A stretch of DNA of 64,000 nucleotides. It comes from Salinarchaeum sp. IM2453 (GTDB taxonomy: Archaea > Halobacteriota > Halobacteria > Halobacteriales > Salinarchaeaceae). The number at the start of each line of letters is the position of its first letter. Position 1 is the stretch's first letter. Location of the stretch: NCBI RefSeq assembly GCF_019693215.1, contig NZ_CP081183.1, positions 933,226 to 997,225 on the forward strand, written 5' to 3'. The position numbers were made by a program, and so were the translations under genes. Shown here piece after piece: positions 63,274 through 64,000 of this stretch. The notes beneath the pieces are model-generated. The model did not search any database. It worked only from the letters and a program-made list of their open reading frames with translations, and was not told the DNA's origin.

Positions 63274-64000
63274 TTACAGCGAACGGTGAATCTGCTGTGC
63301 TAATGATGGACCTACGCCATCGACATCTTGAAGCTCCGTCACTGAGGCTGTACGAATCCGATCGATGCTTCCGAAACGACGGAGCAGTCGATCTCTGGTG
63401 GTCGGACCAACTCCGTTGATCTGATCAAGAGCTGTAGAGACATTATCACGAACTGTTTCGTGGTACTGTACAGCAAAACGGTGAGCCTCATCGCGAATCT
63501 GGGTGAGCAATGTGTGTGCATCGTCGGAGATGTTAACTTGACCGTTTGGGCCGAGGATTCGATCGCGCTGTTCTGACTTTGCAATGGCATATGTTGGGAT
63601 ATTCCATCCTGCATCAGTGATAGCATCGACTGCTGCTTCTCGCTGGCCTTTCCCACCATCAACAAGCAGGATATCCGGATCCGGACGGTCGTCTCTCTCC
63701 TCAACAGCGCGGGTTGCGCGCCAGTGAAGAAGAGTATACATATTACGATAGTCATCATTTTCATCATGAAGACGCTTTCTTCGATAGCCGGATGCATCAC
63801 GAGATCCATTAGTAAATGTCACATTGCTACCAACAACACCAGAACCATCTGTATGGCTAACATCAAATCCCTCAATTCGAGACATAGAAGAAAGTCCAAG
63901 GTCAGCCGCAAGAGATTGGGTCGGGTCAGTGGTCAGCTCGCCTTTACGTGCATTTTTCATTGCCAAGTCAACAAGGCGAGCACCACGTCCAGAACCAGGA
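63274..64000 (-). CDS. uvrC: Excinuclease ABC subunit UvrC, C-terminal part
   Basis: The frame is open from the right window edge to a TAA near 63274; about 241 residues are visible. It contains the RNase H-like endonuclease that makes the 5' cut: RIEGFDVSHTDGSGVVGS with its catalytic Asp, DILLVDGGKGQ with a second, and DEAHRFAVQYHE. Two helix-hairpin-helix motifs follow: INGVGPTTRDRLLRRFGSI and DVDGVGPSLAQQIH. The GIY-YIG domain and UvrB-binding part must lie outside. Convergent with the XPB gene and one gene away from uvrB. Confidence 0.95.
   Translation of the reverse strand, partial: PGSGRGARLVDLAMKNARKGELTTDPTQSLAADLGLSSMSRIEGFDVSHTDGSGVVGSNVTFTNGSRDASGYRRKRLHDENDDYRNMYTLLHWRATRAVEERDDRPDPDILLVDGGKGQREAAVDAITDAGWNIPTYAIAKSEQRDRILGPNGQVNISDDAHTLLTQIRDEAHRFAVQYHETVRDNVSTALDQINGVGPTTRDRLLRRFGSIDRIRTASVTELQDVDGVGPSLAQQIHRSL

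Noticed and set aside
1-64000. tRNA, rRNA, CRISPR arrays
   Set aside because: I read the gaps between genes for cloverleaf ends with a GTTCRANTC arm and for regularly spaced repeats and found none; a covariance search could still find something that I missed by eye.

Overview
The window comes from a haloarchaeal chromosome. Proteins are strongly acidic, the translation, SRP, RNA polymerase and KEOPS genes are archaeal, and there is a PolD-type replicase and TnpB-only (IS1341-type) elements. The DNA is clearly AT-rich for a haloarchaeon and intergenic spaces are fairly roomy. This fits Haloquadratum walsbyi or a close relative; that assignment is inference from composition and gene content, not from a marker search.

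Layout. 1-8 kb: tail of an unrecognised gene, glmM divergent from prs, ileS, a class V aminotransferase and a divergent haloarchaeal protein. 8-16 kb: a ParA-like protein without P-loop lysines, a HIT protein, glnA, an aspartoacylase-like hydrolase, an epimerase, a DedA-like protein, a broken tnpB element and cysE. 16-26 kb: DUF502 protein, LOG-like protein, hel308-cgi121, serA convergent with thrC, a GC-rich broken gene, and kae1-bud32. 26-30 kb: rps27ae-rps24e, then eif2g - PIN protein - rpoE1 - spt4 - GTP-dependent dephospho-CoA kinase. 30-42 kb: argS, a MinD-like ATPase, prf1, the UPF0200/UPF0201 pair, srp54-ftsY-pfdA, eif6-rpl31e-rpl39e. 42-55 kb: HAD hydrolase, a second class V aminotransferase, PolD large subunit, PPC-domain protein, taw2-nmd3, htpX-pspAB, radA, hisH. 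55-64 kb: a PIN/AbrB toxin-antitoxin pair between short direct repeats, an intact tnpB, a Nudix-eIF2B gene split by a one-base frameshift, then uvrB, an XPB-type helicase and the C-terminal part of uvrC.

Most of the window is core information processing: tRNA charging, t6A and wyosine tRNA modification, translation initiation, release and ribosome assembly, protein targeting, replication and nucleotide excision/recombination repair, with serine, threonine, cysteine, glutamine and histidine biosynthesis genes between. I saw no rRNA, tRNA or CRISPR array.

The accessory signal is in the gaps. A family of short hairpin motifs, resembling the right ends (and so the omega-RNA 3' ends) of IS1341-type elements, recurs at about ten intergenic sites, mostly without a tnpB. 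Two sites (33.5-33.96 kb and 42.77-43.13 kb) carry co-linear copies of a roughly 0.4-kb element. Both tnpB genes lack one RuvC catalytic acid: D to G in the broken one, E to G in the intact one. The possibility that TnpB-type RNA-guided machinery persists here in nuclease-defective form, with stand-alone guide-RNA-like loci, is the most interesting idea in the window, and it is an inference.
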